Positions 24,025 through 33,370 of a DNA stretch of 64,000 nucleotides are shown piece by piece. The stretch is from an uncultured Lachnospiraceae bacterium. GTDB taxonomy: Bacteria; Bacillota; Clostridia; Lachnospirales; Lachnospiraceae. The first letter of the stretch is position 1; each line of letters begins with the position of its first letter. Both the position numbers and the translations under genes were made by a program. The notes under the pieces are model-generated. The model did no database searches, was not told the DNA's origin, and was given only the letters and a program-made list of their open reading frames with translations. Where the stretch lies: assembly GCA_910586125.1 (NCBI GenBank), contig CAJUHP010000011.1, positions 1 through 64,000 of the forward strand. The letters are read 5' to 3'.

Positions 24025-24903
24025 TTATGTTCGCTGCCAGAGCAGCATATTATTTTCAAATAGGCTGTTTACCCTGCCGTTATCCTTCAGCCACGCCAGA
24101 TAAGAGCGAACAGTGCTGCCCACCAAGACATATTGCTCAAAGTTCATTGTCAGCCCATAATTGGTAAACAGTCTTTGCAGGATGGTTTCAAAGCAAAGCG
24201 GCTCCTGACAGATGTTGGTGATTCTGTCCGCAATCTCCAATACCTTGTCGATGTTGTACTGTGCAAGACTGGCGATATTCTCCGCCGTCCCCGCATGTGC
24301 GGGAACAAACCATTTGGCTTGCAGGGATTTTACCATTTCCAGTGTGTTTAGATAGGCAGCAACATCATAGATAAAGCTGATCTGATACTTGTCCAGCGTT
24401 TCCCGGCTGGACAGGCAATCCGCTAAATAGATCACATCATCCGGTGTTTGAAAGCCCACCATATCGAAGAAGTGTCCTGGCAGGGAGATGATGGAAAAGC
24501 CTTTCGGCAGACATTGTTGTGTCAATTCCTGAACATCGCTTTCCTGGGCCATGAGGAATTTGTGTCGTAACTCCTTACACGGATAGCCGCCGTACAAAAA
24601 GGATGGTTCCAGGATCGGATGGCGGGTAAAGGCACAATCAATTCCAGGCGCGTATATTTTGCATCCGGTCTGTTCTTGCAAATACTTGTTGCCGCCAATG
24701 TGGTCAGCGTTGGAATGGGTATTGTAGATAGCAGTGAGACGCCAATCGTTAGTGTCTAAAATCTGGCGGACTTTGCGGCCGGCATTCTTATCGTTCCCGC
24801 TGTCGATCAAGCAAACGTCTTGCCCTTCCAGACGTATCAGTCCGATCCTTGCCGGACTTTGGATATAGTAGTTCCGTTCCGATATTTGTATCAGTTCATA
24901 CAT
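24025..24903 (-). CDS. MBL-fold metallo-hydrolase
   Basis: This 292-residue intact gene sits in a decayed neighbourhood. ATG 24903 follows AAGGAGG on the minus strand. The metallo-beta-lactamase fold is shown by CLIDSGND, the metal motif THSNADHIGG, SLPGHFFDMVGF, the bridging Asp in LADCL and the last His in PAHAG. The usual HxHxDH motif reads HSNADH here, with Asn in the second His position. The remaining ligands are present, so activity may be kept with an altered site. About 90 C-terminal residues form a helical, winged-helix-like domain. Similar proteins are common in Clostridia, often annotated only as hydrolases; the substrate is unknown. It has no operon partner. Confidence 0.87.
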   Translation of the reverse strand: MYELIQISERNYYIQSPARIGLIRLEGQDVCLIDSGNDKNAGRKVRQILDTNDWRLTAIYNTHSNADHIGGNKYLQEQTGCKIYAPGIDCAFTRHPILEPSFLYGGYPCKELRHKFLMAQESDVQELTQQCLPKGFSIISLPGHFFDMVGFQTPDDVIYLADCLSSRETLDKYQISFIYDVAAYLNTLEMVKSLQAKWFVPAHAGTAENIASLAQYNIDKVLEIADRITNICQEPLCFETILQRLFTNYGLTMNFEQYVLVGSTVRSYLAWLKDNGRVNSLFENNMLLWQRT

Positions 24904-25484
24904 AAATGAGTCCTCCTTAATGGTGCAGAGAGATATAGTGTTGCAGTTCTTGAATCTGTCGTCTGCGAAGAGCAGCGGTGTCTTTCCCTGCGGGACAAAA
25001 TCTTGTTCCTCCCCACATCATGTTAAAGTTTTCGCTCATAACAAAAAATATTTATTTCTTTAAGAGATATTTTAATAATACGTGTGATTACGTAATTAGA
25101 ATGATTATTTTTTATTCTTTTTGCTTTATAGATGCTGATTTTATTAATTCATTCTATCATTACTAATTTTCAAAGTCAATTTCTGATAAGAAAATATTTG
25201 GGTTAAGTGTTTGACGGCACATAGAAGATATGTTTCCTTCTGGATTCTTTCTACCTTTCTCAAAGTGTCCATGTCGAGTTTACCTATATTTTGTGCTGCG
25301 CTGAATACATTTCTGAATAATGTCTGAAAAGGCTTCTGTCCTAAATTTTCGGATAAAATACCCATGTAAAAGATTTAAAAAAATATTCAGGAAATAGAAA
25401 AGAAGATACATCGCACAATAAATCGGTTGAGGATCTGGGTAGAGGCAAAATACCCATTTACGCAAAAAGGTGAGAAGTACGGCG
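24904..25484. other. AT-rich, gene-poor stretch
   Basis: Base composition shifts sharply to A/T. A minus-strand frame at 25144-25365 (73 codons) has no clear ribosome site and matches nothing I recognise. It and the overlapping frame to 25465 may be pieces of one frameshifted old gene. Otherwise nothing can be supported. Confidence 0.5.
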
Positions 25485-25731
25485 ATGTCATTGTACTGGC
25501 ATAATCAAAAGGCATATGAAGCGGCTTACCATACTGGAGGCTTCCGGCAAAGCCGCCGTCATCCGTTCCACCGGCACAGGAAAGTCTCTTTTAGCCTTTA
25601 AGCTGTCGGAAGATCATCCCAAAGTCAATTTCTGCTGGCTCTCGCCCAGCCGCTATATCTATGACAGGCAGAGGAAAAATCTGAAGAAGGATCTTCTTGT
25701 ATATACCCAAGGCTTGCTCCTCAACCGATGA
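25485..25731 (+). pseudogene. N-terminal remnant of a DEAD/DEAH helicase, frameshifted
   Basis: ATG 25485 begins MSLYWHNQKAYEAAYHT, then the frame must shift by one base near 25533 to continue EASGKAAVIRSTGTGKSLLAFKL and HPKVNFCWLSPSRYIYDRQR. The Walker A motif STGTGKS and order are those of restriction-type or SNF2-like helicases of Clostridia. It stops at 25731 and the remaining several hundred residues are absent. Confidence 0.7.
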
Positions 25732-25732
25732 C

Positions 25733-26020
25733 GAAAGCAGCCTGCCGACTGGCGAACTTTAGAAGACCAATGAAGCTTACGCTCTAGCAAAGATCAGCGG
25801 GCTTAAATATTGTGAGTTCTTGAACCGTCAATACGGAACAGATTATATCTAGGTGATGCCCACAAATCTTTATGGTCCAAACGATAACTACCATCCGATG
25901 CATTCGCATGTTCTTCCAGCGCTAATCCGGAAGCATCCATAACCTGTTGGGGAATTGGAAGACGGCATCCGCCTTTCCTATGAGGATTTCCTGAATAATC
26001 CGATGCGGGCAGAGCGGTGA
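25733..26020 (+). pseudogene. remnant of GDP-L-fucose synthase (Fcl/WcaG-like)
   Basis: One frame reads LPTGEL, stop, KTNEAYALAKISGLKYCEFLNRQYGTDYI, stop, VMPTNLYGPNDNYHP and SHVLPALIRK. This is the YxxxK region (YALAK) and following part of GDP-4-keto-6-deoxymannose epimerase/reductase. After a stop at 25940-25942 the same frame gives ELEDGIRLSYEDFLNNPMRAER, the likely C-terminus, so a large internal in-frame deletion has occurred. At least three stops and no start leave it non-functional. It directly abuts the helicase remnant. Confidence 0.72.
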
Positions 26021-26113
26021 CAAAACAGGAATTGTATTCTTTTATCAGGAGGTTCAAAAAAGCGTCTTCGTCCATAGACAGGAGAATACCACTTTGATAC
26101 AAACATTTCTGGG

Positions 26114-26140
26114 AGAGCCGGTTGCTTGCCGGCTCTTTTT
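26114..26140 (+). terminator. intrinsic terminator after the fcl remnant
   Basis: AGAGCCGG (26114-26121) pairs with CCGGCTCT (26129-26136) around TTGCTTG, followed by TTTTT. It marks the right edge of the decayed region. Confidence 0.88.
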
Positions 26141-26301
26141 CATTTTAAATACTGTCAGCATATAATGCTGTAAGTGTGATGCAGCAGTTTGGCATTTGCG
26201 TCAGTCAATGCATCGATACTGCTTTGCCGTCTGTGAAAAACGCATGTAAAAGATGTTAAAATAACACTGTATTTTGTGCAAAAATTATTGAGAAAAAGTA
26301 C

Positions 26302-26330
26302 TTGTCAAAATGTATGAGGCTTGATAATAT
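26302..26330 (+). promoter_or_regulatory. promoter of the M60 peptidase operon
   Basis: TTGTCA (26302-26307) is followed 17 bases later by TAATAT, within TTGATAATATGATACT, which offers more than one -10 register. The start codon is about 50 bases downstream of the likely transcription start. Confidence 0.55.
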
Positions 26331-26382
26331 GATACTATCATGATCTATATATAAAAGATTTTGTAAGAGAGAGGACTACAAA

Positions 26383-29300
26383 ATGAGAAAGGGAATCACC
26401 AGGTTTTCAGCTACCGTGATTGCGGTGCTGCTATCTCTGGGAGCGGGTATTCCGCCGGCTTATGCAGACACCTTATCGCAGGGAATTCCTGTATATACAG
26501 GCATGTCTCCGGATAAGTCAGGCGTATTTTATGAAGAGATACCGCTTACAGAAGGGACGCAGGAACAGGACACCGAAGCGGCGGACACGACACAGGAGGA
26601 GACATCCAAGGAAGAGGCAGCAAAGGAGAAAACAACAGAGGGAAAGACAACCAAAGAAGAGACATCCATGACAACAGCGGAGACCAAGACCGCTGAAACA
26701 ACGACGGATGGAAGTGAATTTACGGAAACCGAAACATCGGAATCCGAGACGGCCAAACCGGAGACAAGCAAAGTCGAGTCGGCAAGTGCCGAACCCGAGA
26801 CCACCGGAAAGCCCATCGGGGAACTGACGACAGAGACAACGACGGCGAGAAGTGAAGAAACCACGGAAACAAAACTGGTTAAGCCGGAGACGAGCAACAG
26901 CACCGAGGGGACAGCAAACCGTTCTGAATCGGCTGACACAACCGCGGATTCTACAGCCGAGACAACGATACAAGCGGCGGCAGAACCGGAAATGTCCGCG
27001 GCGGACGAGGGAATGGAATCGACTGCAGAAACGCAGCCAGAGAGAGCAGTCGTAAAAGGCGGCGTGGAAGTGCTTCTCACGGCGGGGATCCGAGTCCTGA
27101 GAGATCAGATATTTACCGTGGACCTGTACGGCCCGGAGACGCGCCATAAGGATGTGACATTGGCTTATCAATACAATGATGAGCGTGATGAGCGTGCGTC
27201 TCAGGCATTGGCTTCCTTTGAAGGGTTGGAGCCGGGGAAATATGTTGTGAACGTGTCCAGCAAAGGATATGTGACATATACCCAGGAGATCGAGGTGACA
27301 TCCTACACCTGCAAACTGCAGATATATACGGGGGCCGTTTCTTTGGACGGCATCCAACCGGGTATTCTGGCCGCCGGCGACTTTAACGGCGACAATCAGC
27401 TAGGTGCCGATGACAGGGACCTGTTAGTCGATGCGATTTACAGAAAAGTCAGCGATTCGCTGTATGACCTGAATAAAGACGAGAAGGTAGATCTTCTGGA
27501 TCTGCAGTATTTTACCCGTTACTATGGAGAGAAAGACCTGCCGAAATCGACGCAGGAGAACAAGATTCCGGCTGACGCCGTGCAGGCGGCGGCGAAGGAC
27601 GGCACGAAATTAAACGGAGATTTGAGCTGCCTGTTTACGGAGGAAGGAGAGATTTCCCTGTCAAATGACTCCGGCCAGCCGATCACCTCTTCCAATCCGG
27701 TTTCTTTGGGATTTGACTTTGCCCAGTCCAATCTGGCTATGGACGGTCTGGTTATTCAGATGCCCAAAGACAGCGAAAACCGAATTGCAGAGGCGACGAT
27801 TGACGTGATCTATATGGACGAGAGCGGGAAAGAAGTGTGGACGACTGCTCGGTTTACTTCGGATGCCGGTCAGGCGGGAACGGCCAGACTGATGTCCAAT
27901 CAAACAAACGGTACGGCGTCCGTTGCTTCGGACGGCGCCATTATCGTTGATCTTAAAGGTAAAGTGGCGGTAAAGCGGGTTATCATTACCATCACAAAGA
28001 CGACAAGCGGCGGCAGTCTGGCGGATATCTCCAAGGTGGAGTTTTTAAATAACTTGGAGAGCCGGATTCCGGAGCCTTCCGCGGATATTCCGGCCGGGCT
28101 TGCCGCAGAACCTGGAAATAAGAGAATTTCTTTGACCTGGCAAAAAGCCAGAAACGTGACGGCATATGAGGTCAGTATCACGTGCGGGGAAAAGACGGAA
28201 ACGCGCCGGACTACGGATACTTCCTTGCAGGTGATGCAGTTTGATAATGATGAACTGAAGAACAACGAAAAGTATGAGATCCGTGTTCGTTCGCTCAATG
28301 GAGAGTGGAAGAGTGCTTACAGCGGGGCGGTGACAGCCATTCCCAAGGCGGACCGCGTACCGCAGGCGCCGCAGAACGTGCAGGCCGAGGGCGGTTTCCG
28401 CTGTGTGAATGTCAGATGGAACGCGCCGGAAGACGGCGATACCTGCAACGTGTATTATAAGAAGGATGGCGAGGAATCGTTCCAGAAGATAACAGGCATT
28501 GAGGGAACTGCATATCGGATTGACGGTTTGGAGGACAATACAAAATATTTGGTGTATGTGACCGGCGTCAACGAGGTCGGAGAAGGACCGGCTTCCGAGA
28601 TGGCAGGGGCTACGACGCTGATCCTGTCGCCCGTAGAGTTTCCGCAGTATCGGATTATTACGGCGCAGACCGAACCCGGACAGCTTCTGGAGCATGTGAA
28701 AACAGCGACCAGAACGCGCGGCGTTATGAACGACAGCCCGTTGGACGGGGAGGACACGAAGACGGCTCTGGGTGTGGTGGACGGCAATTTTGCCTCGTAC
28801 TGCTTCATAGAAGACTGGGATGAGGGTGTCGAGTATCACGATAACTATGGTATAACCGTGGAATTGGATCAGGAATATACCATGGATCGCTTCACGTTTG
28901 CCGCGCCGGATAACGGCTGCCGCTATTCCCGGACAGCGGTACACTACTGGGATGCGGCTCAGGGCAAGGAAGTAAAAGTTCCGTCCAATGAGATTCGCCT
29001 GTCTGAGAAGAAGGATGCCAACGGCCGGGTTTACTATGTGATTAAGCTGGCAGAGCCGGTGACGACTTCCCGCGTCCGGCTTGGTTTTTCGAGATATGCC
29101 AGAGGTATTTCTGTGGCAGAGATTCGTTTCTATGAATACGATTCTCTGGAAGCCGATATTCTGGCGCTGTATGAGGACGATTTGCATCTGGTTCTGCGGT
29201 CTGACGTAACCGAGAGCGATCTGGACGAATTGGAAGCTCGTCTGGATATAAAGCAGAACGGAGAGTATCATCCGGACAGAACGCTTCTGCAGAGAGAGCT

Positions 29301-32091
29301 GGAGGAAGCCCGTCTGCTGCTTGGCAACGGTACAATCAGCGATGTGGTAGAGATTCACACCCAAATCAACAGCGCGTCCGACAGCAAGATTGCTCTGGGC
29401 GGTTTAAATACCTGGCAGCCTTTGGGAATCAGCGCGTCGGCCGGCGACGAAGTCGTGATCTATGTCGGTCATCCGACCAAGAAGACCGGCGAGAACAGTG
29501 ATCTGTACCTGATTGCCACGCAGTATCACACGCCGGCGAATGATCTCTCACAGCAGGTGGCGCGTCTGACCGTGGGCCGGAACGTAGTGACGATCCCGCA
29601 GATTACCACGGCAGAGAGAGAGAAGGGTGGTTCCCTCTACATCAGTTATGGAGGGAGCAATGCTTCCGAGGTGTATGCGGTCCGAGCCGACGGAGGTGTA
29701 AAAATACCGGTGCTCGATCTGTACCGCGTCAGCGACGAAGCGGAGAGAACAAAGCGGATTCAAGCCTACACGGCGGCTTTGGAACAGTATGTAAACGGTT
29801 TGGAGGCTCTGCACGCGGAGCGGGGACATGAGTATCAGTACGAGATGCGGTGGTGTACGGCGAATTCCACGGAAATCATGTTGGATTACATGCTTCTGTC
29901 TCTGCCTGCCACCCAGATCTGCAGCGCTCTGAAAGTTGGCAGCGGCGATATGGCAGCCAATATGGCGGCGGGCGCGAAAGCCATGGATGAGATGCTGACT
30001 TTATTCTATCAGCATAAAGGATTGGCGCCTCAGTTTGCAGAAGGCACGCCCGCGGATGTGATCGAGAAAAACCATCTGCCGAACTGCCATCTGAATATCC
30101 GCTATATGCAGATGGCGGGTTCCGTATTTATGTATGCGGCAGGCAACCATGTGGGCGTGCAGTGGAATGAAACACGAAATATGGTTTCCGGGCGTACGCC
30201 TCAGATCGACGAAAACGGGAAGCTGATCAGCGGAACGTATCTGGGCTGGGGAACCGCGCATGAGATTGGCCATCAGATCAATCAGGGCGCGTATGCGCAT
30301 GCGGAAGTGACAAATAACTACTTTGCCATGCTGGCAAAATCGGATGATACCAATAAGACCTTCCGCACGGGCAGCTACAAGCCTGTCTATGAAAAAGTGA
30401 CATCCGGAAGTATCGGCCATGCCTCCAATGTGGCGGTTCAGTTGGCCATGTACTGGCAACTGCATCTGGCCTATGACAGCGGATATAACTTTAAGCGGTA
30501 TGACAATTATCAAGAGATTTTTGATAACCTCTTCTTCGCGCGCGTGGACAGCTATGTCAGGGATCCGGAGAAGGCGCCCAGCCCGGGGGGAGTGAAACTG
30601 ACACTGGATGGGAATGCAGACCAGAATCTGATGCGCCTGTCCAGTGCGGCGGCAAAGAAAGACCTGACGGAGTTCTTTATCCGCTGGGGTATGGTGATCG
30701 ACGACAAGACAGCGGCGTACATGGGACAGTTTGATCCGGAGGAGCGCGCCATTTACTATGTCTGTGAGGACGCGCGGGCATACAAGCTCACGCACAGCGA
30801 CATGAGCGGAAGCGTGAAGGACAAAGATGTGGTGACGCAGGCAAATGTACAGCCAGGCGACGGCGAGATCACGCTTACCATGAACCCTCTTACCGAAGCG
30901 GTCCTGGGATATGAGATCGTCCGCATAACGATTGTTCAGGGGAAGGAACAGAAGGAGGTGGTCGGCTTTGCGACTGAGAACACCTTTATCGATTCTGTGG
31001 GACACTTGGGGAACCGGGCTGTCTGCTATGAAGTGACGGCAATCGATCAGTACCTGAACCGTTCTAACATATTTAGGACAGAATCTGTCAAGACCGAGGG
31101 CGACGGCGTTCTGAGCAAAACAGGATGGACGATCGAGAGCAATATGGTTTCTGCGCAGGATCAGAAAGAAGAAGCAGGCGAAGACAGCTCTTGTGAAGAT
31201 ACGATGAAACCGGGCGTTGCCATGCTGATAGACGGAAGCCGGACGGAGGTATATACCGGTGCGGCAGAGGAGGACCCTTACATTCTGCTGTCTATGAATC
31301 CTTCTTTGGATAAGCTTGTTTCCTTCTGCGGCGTGCGTCTGGCAAAGAGTGCGGGAATCAGCGGCTACAAGATTGAGATCAGCACGGATGGAGAGAACTT
31401 TAAGACAGTCAAAGAGGGCAGCCTGGACGCGGCGGGAACATTCCTGGAGGAAGGAGACGCCATACGGCTCTACTTTACCGCAGAGGATGCCGGCGAGACC
31501 GATGGAGGAGACCGGATCGCTTCGTACGACGCTGCATTTGTGAAATTCACGGCGGTCGGGAAGGCCGGGCAGGAGATATCTCTGAGTGAACTGGATCTGG
31601 TAACGCTGGCCAGCGACAATGTGGAATTCTTTGAGGCTGGGGATGCGGTTCCGGCGATCGGGCTGCTGGAAGAAGATTATATCTATCAGAAAGCCGAGGG
31701 CGGACTGGAAGAGAAAAAGATTCCTGCGGGGTCTCTGGTATTTACCGGAACCTATATGGGACATCCGGCGTTCAATGTAGTGATTCTTTACGATGAGAAG
31801 GGAAATATAGTAGGCGGAACCAATTCGGAAGCGCTGGTAGCCGAACAGATCATTCTGGCAGACGATCCCGGCAATGCGATGCTGGGCGAGGTTTCCGACG
31901 GCATATGGATCTACTGGATTGCACCGGACGATCTGGGGGAGGGATTTGAAGCAAAACTTCCCAGCAAGGTGCGTGCGGAGCTGTACCGGGTCGACGACGC
32001 TTTGACCAATGAAGGCGCGCGCCAGGTCAGCGATACGCTTTTGTATTCGATGCCGTCTCAATTGCCGCCGGTTATCCTGCAATATAAATAG
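26383..32091 (+). CDS. secreted dockerin-bearing M60 (enhancin-like) metallopeptidase
   Basis: This 1902-residue exported protein has a signal peptide at about 1-29 (cut near AYAD) and a Thr/Glu/Ser-rich linker at about 40-210. A short beta domain is followed by a type-I-dockerin-like pair of calcium loops, DFNGDNQLGADD (333-344) and DLNKDEKVDLLD (from 362). Next come two fibronectin-III-like repeats (about 566-655 and 656-747), an F5/8-type (CBM32-like) domain (about 770-925) and the M60/PF13402 peptidase (about 1000-1450) with HEIGH at 1293-1297 and likely third ligand E1308 (EVTNNY). Further beta-sandwich domains follow, one F5/8-like at about 1600-1745. Family members cut mucin-type glycoproteins. 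There is no sortase signal; retention is probably through the dockerin and the cohesin-like product 21 bases downstream. Confidence 0.88.
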   Translation: MRKGITRFSATVIAVLLSLGAGIPPAYADTLSQGIPVYTGMSPDKSGVFYEEIPLTEGTQEQDTEAADTTQEETSKEEAAKEKTTEGKTTKEETSMTTAETKTAETTTDGSEFTETETSESETAKPETSKVESASAEPETTGKPIGELTTETTTARSEETTETKLVKPETSNSTEGTANRSESADTTADSTAETTIQAAAEPEMSAADEGMESTAETQPERAVVKGGVEVLLTAGIRVLRDQIFTVDLYGPETRHKDVTLAYQYNDERDERASQALASFEGLEPGKYVVNVSSKGYVTYTQEIEVTSYTCKLQIYTGAVSLDGIQPGILAAGDFNGDNQLGADDRDLLVDAIYRKVSDSLYDLNKDEKVDLLDLQYFTRYYGEKDLPKSTQENKIPADAVQAAAKDGTKLNGDLSCLFTEEGEISLSNDSGQPITSSNPVSLGFDFAQSNLAMDGLVIQMPKDSENRIAEATIDVIYMDESGKEVWTTARFTSDAGQAGTARLMSNQTNGTASVASDGAIIVDLKGKVAVKRVIITITKTTSGGSLADISKVEFLNNLESRIPEPSADIPAGLAAEPGNKRISLTWQKARNVTAYEVSITCGEKTETRRTTDTSLQVMQFDNDELKNNEKYEIRVRSLNGEWKSAYSGAVTAIPKADRVPQAPQNVQAEGGFRCVNVRWNAPEDGDTCNVYYKKDGEESFQKITGIEGTAYRIDGLEDNTKYLVYVTGVNEVGEGPASEMAGATTLILSPVEFPQYRIITAQTEPGQLLEHVKTATRTRGVMNDSPLDGEDTKTALGVVDGNFASYCFIEDWDEGVEYHDNYGITVELDQEYTMDRFTFAAPDNGCRYSRTAVHYWDAAQGKEVKVPSNEIRLSEKKDANGRVYYVIKLAEPVTTSRVRLGFSRYARGISVAEIRFYEYDSLEADILALYEDDLHLVLRSDVTESDLDELEARLDIKQNGEYHPDRTLLQRELEEARLLLGNGTISDVVEIHTQINSASDSKIALGGLNTWQPLGISASAGDEVVIYVGHPTKKTGENSDLYLIATQYHTPANDLSQQVARLTVGRNVVTIPQITTAEREKGGSLYISYGGSNASEVYAVRADGGVKIPVLDLYRVSDEAERTKRIQAYTAALEQYVNGLEALHAERGHEYQYEMRWCTANSTEIMLDYMLLSLPATQICSALKVGSGDMAANMAAGAKAMDEMLTLFYQHKGLAPQFAEGTPADVIEKNHLPNCHLNIRYMQMAGSVFMYAAGNHVGVQWNETRNMVSGRTPQIDENGKLISGTYLGWGTAHEIGHQINQGAYAHAEVTNNYFAMLAKSDDTNKTFRTGSYKPVYEKVTSGSIGHASNVAVQLAMYWQLHLAYDSGYNFKRYDNYQEIFDNLFFARVDSYVRDPEKAPSPGGVKLTLDGNADQNLMRLSSAAAKKDLTEFFIRWGMVIDDKTAAYMGQFDPEERAIYYVCEDARAYKLTHSDMSGSVKDKDVVTQANVQPGDGEITLTMNPLTEAVLGYEIVRITIVQGKEQKEVVGFATENTFIDSVGHLGNRAVCYEVTAIDQYLNRSNIFRTESVKTEGDGVLSKTGWTIESNMVSAQDQKEEAGEDSSCEDTMKPGVAMLIDGSRTEVYTGAAEEDPYILLSMNPSLDKLVSFCGVRLAKSAGISGYKIEISTDGENFKTVKEGSLDAAGTFLEEGDAIRLYFTAEDAGETDGGDRIASYDAAFVKFTAVGKAGQEISLSELDLVTLASDNVEFFEAGDAVPAIGLLEEDYIYQKAEGGLEEKKIPAGSLVFTGTYMGHPAFNVVILYDEKGNIVGGTNSEALVAEQIILADDPGNAMLGEVSDGIWIYWIAPDDLGEGFEAKLPSKVRAELYRVDDALTNEGARQVSDTLLYSMPSQLPPVILQYK

Positions 32092-32112
32092 GCATAAGGG
32101 AGCAAAATCTAT

Positions 32113-33318
32113 ATGAAAAAGAGACTGATGCGGGGCTTGGCCCTGACGCTCATCTGTCTTCTTGCCATGACAGCGCCGTCGGAGGCGGCGCTGTCAGATA
32201 CGATCTTGCTGAACGAGACAGACGACGGCGTGGAAGTATCGGTGAAGCTGGCGGAGACGACAGAGGATAAGATTTTCTCACTGTCTATTAGCTTTCAGAT
32301 CGACTACACGGAAGGGGACGGAAAAGGGAATGCGGCGGACTTTGTCTTTGACGAAGCGCTTCCCAGTGTTGTGCAGGAATACCGATACAATCCCGACGAT
32401 GGTATCCTGACGCTGTATATCTCCGGCAGGAGAAATCTGTTTGACGAAGGGGAGCTTTCCCTGGGTACATTAGAGATTGCAGAGCCGGAAACAGGAACTT
32501 TGACCGCGCAGATTGGCGTGGCCGAAAACCGTATGGAGATGGTCAACGCCGCTCATGATGCGATCTCAGGAGCGGTGAGTGTTGCGGGTTCAAATGTCAT
32601 CTCCCTGGGGACGCCTCCTCATGAGCAGGAAACACCTCCGCAGGAATCCGAAGTACCTCCGCAGGAATCCGAAACACCCCCGCAGGAATCCGAAACGCTT
32701 CCGCAGGAACCGGAAAGGCCGCCTGCCACGGAGGGGGAAGGAAACGAGACGCAGCCCCCGCAGGGCGGCAGCTCTGACGGAAATGGCGGTTCCGGCGGCG
32801 GAGATACGAACGAGGGAGGCGGCAGACCTTCTCCGGGAAGACCAGTGACCAGTGTAAAACTGCCGCAGACCAACACGACAGTCAGACCCAGGCCGAGCGA
32901 AAGCGCCGGGGAGAGCTTGGGCGCTGAGACGACGACAGCCGCGGAGACAGAGGAAACCACCGTGACCAAAGAAAGCGATGAAGAAACCGTTTCAAAGGAA
33001 GAAACGTCCGCAAAAGACGAAGATGGCTTTACTGCCGTGGACGGGGAGATTTCGGCGCAGAGCGGTACGAATTTCCTGCTTTTTGCGGGGATTGTACTGG
33101 CGGTTCTTCTCGCGGCAGTGGGAGGCTGCGTCGTGCTTGACCGCAGAAAGCGGGCAGCCAGACACAGAAACCGTCAGGCCAGACATCGCGTTCAGACAGG
33201 AAACCGAAGCGGCGGGGAAGCGGCGCAGGGCCGCAGAAAAGCTCCGGGAGGGGCGGATCAAAACACAGCGGCGGGCAGCCGTGGACACAGCAGCGGGAAG
33301 CCGCATAAAAAAGAATAA
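32113..33318 (+). CDS. membrane-anchored protein with cohesin-like domain
   Basis: The protein has 401 residues. A signal peptide (about 1-26, ending EAA) is followed by one beta-sandwich of about 130 residues. Its strands (VEVSVKL, FSLSISFQIDY, GILTLYISGR, GELSLGTLEI) follow the cohesin/CBM-like pattern. A Pro/Gln/Glu repeat linker (about 172-205), a Gly-rich and then Thr/Glu-rich stalk, one transmembrane helix (about 325-346) and a basic cytoplasmic tail complete it. No LPXTG is seen. This would hold a partner outside the membrane. It follows the M60 gene by 21 bases with GGGAGC before ATG 32113, so the natural reading is a scaffoldin-like anchor for the dockerin of that peptidase. The cohesin assignment rests on pattern only. 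Confidence 0.7.
   Translation: MKKRLMRGLALTLICLLAMTAPSEAALSDTILLNETDDGVEVSVKLAETTEDKIFSLSISFQIDYTEGDGKGNAADFVFDEALPSVVQEYRYNPDDGILTLYISGRRNLFDEGELSLGTLEIAEPETGTLTAQIGVAENRMEMVNAAHDAISGAVSVAGSNVISLGTPPHEQETPPQESEVPPQESETPPQESETLPQEPERPPATEGEGNETQPPQGGSSDGNGGSGGGDTNEGGGRPSPGRPVTSVKLPQTNTTVRPRPSESAGESLGAETTTAAETEETTVTKESDEETVSKEETSAKDEDGFTAVDGEISAQSGTNFLLFAGIVLAVLLAAVGGCVVLDRRKRAARHRNRQARHRVQTGNRSGGEAAQGRRKAPGGADQNTAAGSRGHSSGKPHKKE
32629..32718 (+). repeat. 18-bp PPQESE coding repeat in the linker
   Basis: About five units of CCTCCGCAGGAATCCGAA and close variants encode a ProProGlnGluSerGlu stalk. Two central copies are nearly identical, so unit number may vary between strains. Confidence 0.8.
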
Positions 33319-33335
33319 AAATCAAAACAAAAATG

Positions 33336-33370
33336 CAGGGAAACGCAAAAAAACTCTTGACGTTTCCCTG
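33336..33370. terminator. 10-bp hairpin after the cohesin-like gene
   Basis: CAGGGAAACG (33336-33345) pairs perfectly with CGTTTCCCTG (33361-33370). Its loop carries a run of A and the downstream side is only moderately T-rich. It may end the M60 operon, and its right arm overlaps the -35 box of rpmG. Confidence 0.6.

Noticed and set aside
26383..32091. Very long open frames on the minus strand inside the M60 gene, including 30001-32082 (693 codons) and 28045-29364 (439 codons)
   Set aside because: They are shadows of a GC-biased coding strand, have no ribosome sites, and match no family, while the plus-strand frame has clear domains.
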